Positions 62,966-64,000 of a stretch of DNA of 64,000 nt are shown piece by piece; within the stretch, counting starts at the first letter, position 1, and every line of letters begins with the position of its first letter. The translations under genes and the position numbers were made by a program. The DNA lies in assembly GCF_026651875.1 (NCBI RefSeq), contig NZ_CP104067.1, positions 2,666,001 to 2,730,000 of the forward strand, read 5' to 3'. A model generated the notes under the pieces. It was not told the origin of the DNA, searched no databases, and saw only the letters and a program-made list of their open reading frames with translations. Origin of the DNA: Alicyclobacillus fastidiosus. GTDB taxonomy: Bacteria > Bacillota > Bacilli > Alicyclobacillales > Alicyclobacillaceae.

Positions 62966-63505
62966 GTGGCAGAACAGGCAGAGGTACAAATCTCCTTCGC
63001 GAAAGGTGTGGAAGAGGAGCGCTGGCTTAGAGCACTCTGGCGGAGTGAGTGGGGAGGTGACAGGATGGTCAGTCGCGGTCACGTCTACCATCTCGACGAC
63101 TTGCAATCCATCGTGGCGAGGACGGGCAAACAACTGGTTGGAGCCGCGACTTACCGGTTCGACGGCGACGCGGGCTGCGAATTGATGAGTATCAACGCAA
63201 CGAATCAGGGCGGTGGCGTCGGAACAAAGTTGTTGTCGGCTGTCGAGGCACAGGCGCGCGACGCAGGGCGCACGCGAGTATGGCTCATCACGAGCAATGA
63301 CAACGTGGATGCGCTGCGCTTCTACCAGCGCAGGGGCTATCGTTTGGCGGCGCTGTACCCCGGAGCGATCGATCACGCCCGGAGCATCAAACCGGCCATT
63401 CCGCTCGTCGGTGATCACGGCATCGCAATTCACGACGAGATTGAGTTGGCGAAGGCGCTTGTCGAATCTGGTGCGGGTGCAAGCCAGTCGGGGGGTGGGG
63501 AGTGA
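62966..63505 (+). CDS. GNAT family N-acetyltransferase
   Basis: 179-residue protein with the GNAT core: acetyl-CoA loop NQGGGVGTKLLSAVEAQARD and the C-terminal motif SNDNVDALRFYQRRGYRL, giving the common amino-group acetyltransferase fold. The substrate is unknown. GTG 62966 follows AGGAGGC. It is intact, unlike the GNAT fragment at 52.8 kb. Confidence 0.88.
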   Translation: MAEQAEVQISFAKGVEEERWLRALWRSEWGGDRMVSRGHVYHLDDLQSIVARTGKQLVGAATYRFDGDAGCELMSINATNQGGGVGTKLLSAVEAQARDAGRTRVWLITSNDNVDALRFYQRRGYRLAALYPGAIDHARSIKPAIPLVGDHGIAIHDEIELAKALVESGAGASQSGGGE

Positions 63506-63611
63506 ACTGCTGTCTCGCCTTGTTCCCTAGCCGGCGTACGGTTTGTTTTTCTATCGTAGTTTAGGGCAAAATAGGGGACGGTGTGAACAGTTTCCTAAAC
63601 GAGGTGTATAC

Positions 63612-63959
63612 ATGAACGATTTGGATTGGGATGCTGTCGGGCGTTCCGACGTGGTCGAAGACGAGGCATCCGACGAATCGGGGCGAACGGTTTCCCTTGC
63701 GAGCGTCGATATCGACCTGTTGAAATTTGAGCGGGATGACGACGGGGAATTGGTCGTAACCGGGGGAGAAGTGGGTCTCGACGACTTGCGCACCGTCGTC
63801 ACCGTGCGCGGTTGGATGAACGCAGACCAGGAGTTGGACATTGAGATCTTGTATCAAGAGGAAGATGAGAAGTGGGTCGACGAAAATGAAGACATTCAGG
63901 AAGAGATACAGGGTGCCGTTCAAGATTTGACTCACCATTTCCTCGGCGAGACAAACTGA
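63612..63959 (+). CDS. Highly acidic small protein of unknown function
   Basis: 115-residue protein very rich in Asp and Glu (EEDEKWVDENEDIQEEIQ) with a central beta-rich part (LRTVVTVRGWMNADQELDIEILYQ). No cysteine, membrane segment or known motif. ATG 63612 has GAGGTG six bases upstream; the longer frame from 63543 has no ribosome site. Confidence 0.6.
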   Translation: MNDLDWDAVGRSDVVEDEASDESGRTVSLASVDIDLLKFERDDDGELVVTGGEVGLDDLRTVVTVRGWMNADQELDIEILYQEEDEKWVDENEDIQEEIQGAVQDLTHHFLGETN

Positions 63960-64000
63960 AATTCATAGAGTTCTGCGACTCGGGTCAGACCAGGGGGCGA

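Overview
The window looks like chromosomal DNA from a spore-forming member of the Bacillales, most probably Alicyclobacillaceae (Alicyclobacillus or a close relative). Three things support this. Two long blocks keep Bacillus-type gene order (radC-mreBCD-minCD-spoIVFAB-rplU-prp-rpmA-spo0B-obg, and yqhV-spoIIIAA-AH-accBC-yqhY-nusB-folD-xseAB-ispA-dxs-tlyA-recN-spoIVB-spo0A). Many genes start with GTG or TTG behind strong Shine-Dalgarno sites. An OLE RNA with its OapA partner, typical of extremophilic Firmicutes, sits between ispA and dxs. The species call is inference; no rRNA gene is present.

Layout. 0-10.6 kb: DUF4321, radC, cell shape (mreBCD), division-site placement (minCD), the SpoIVFA/FB sigma-K processing pair, the L21-Prp-L27 operon with its leader RNA, spo0B-obg and a JAMM-domain protein. 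10.6-14.7 kb: a seven-gene comG-type DNA-uptake pilus operon. 14.7-24.7 kb: aroK, a DnaI-like ATPase, yqhG/yqhH on the minus strand, the glycine cleavage genes gcvT-gcvPA-gcvPB, a histidine phosphatase, aroQ and efp. 24.8-30.7 kb: yqhV and the complete spoIIIA operon (AA-AH), plus a possible 32-residue membrane protein on the minus strand. 30.8-47.3 kb: accBC, the Asp23/AmaP/DUF2273 envelope-stress trio, nusB, a TsaD-like paralogue, ferredoxin-NADP reductase, folD, xseAB, ispA, OLE RNA, oapA, dxs, tlyA, an unknown membrane protein, nadK and recN. 47.4-49.9 kb: spoIVB and spo0A with a visible sigma-H promoter and a 0A box. 49.9-53.5 kb: a decayed stretch holding a CsoR-type operator, a csoR-like remnant, a copper ATPase gene with an internal deletion, a truncated T-box leader and a GNAT/glyoxalase chimeric ORF. 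53.5-62 kb: a rhamnose catabolic operon (rhaB, rhaEW fusion, rhaI) facing an L-lactate oxidation operon (lutR-lutA-lutB-lutC). 62-64 kb: three small or unassigned genes.

How the genes work together. Sporulation is represented from the phosphorelay (Spo0B, Spo0A) to mother-cell/forespore signalling (SpoIIIA channel, SpoIVB protease, SpoIVFA/FB). Rhamnose would be isomerised, phosphorylated and cleaved to DHAP and L-lactaldehyde, which the dehydrogenase half of the fusion oxidises to L-lactate. LutABC next door can turn that lactate into pyruvate.

The best candidate for an unusual biological system is the OLE RNA/OapA pair. It is a described class, and this locus appears to be a good example. 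The most unusual local feature is the cluster of deletion scars at 50.7-53.5 kb.
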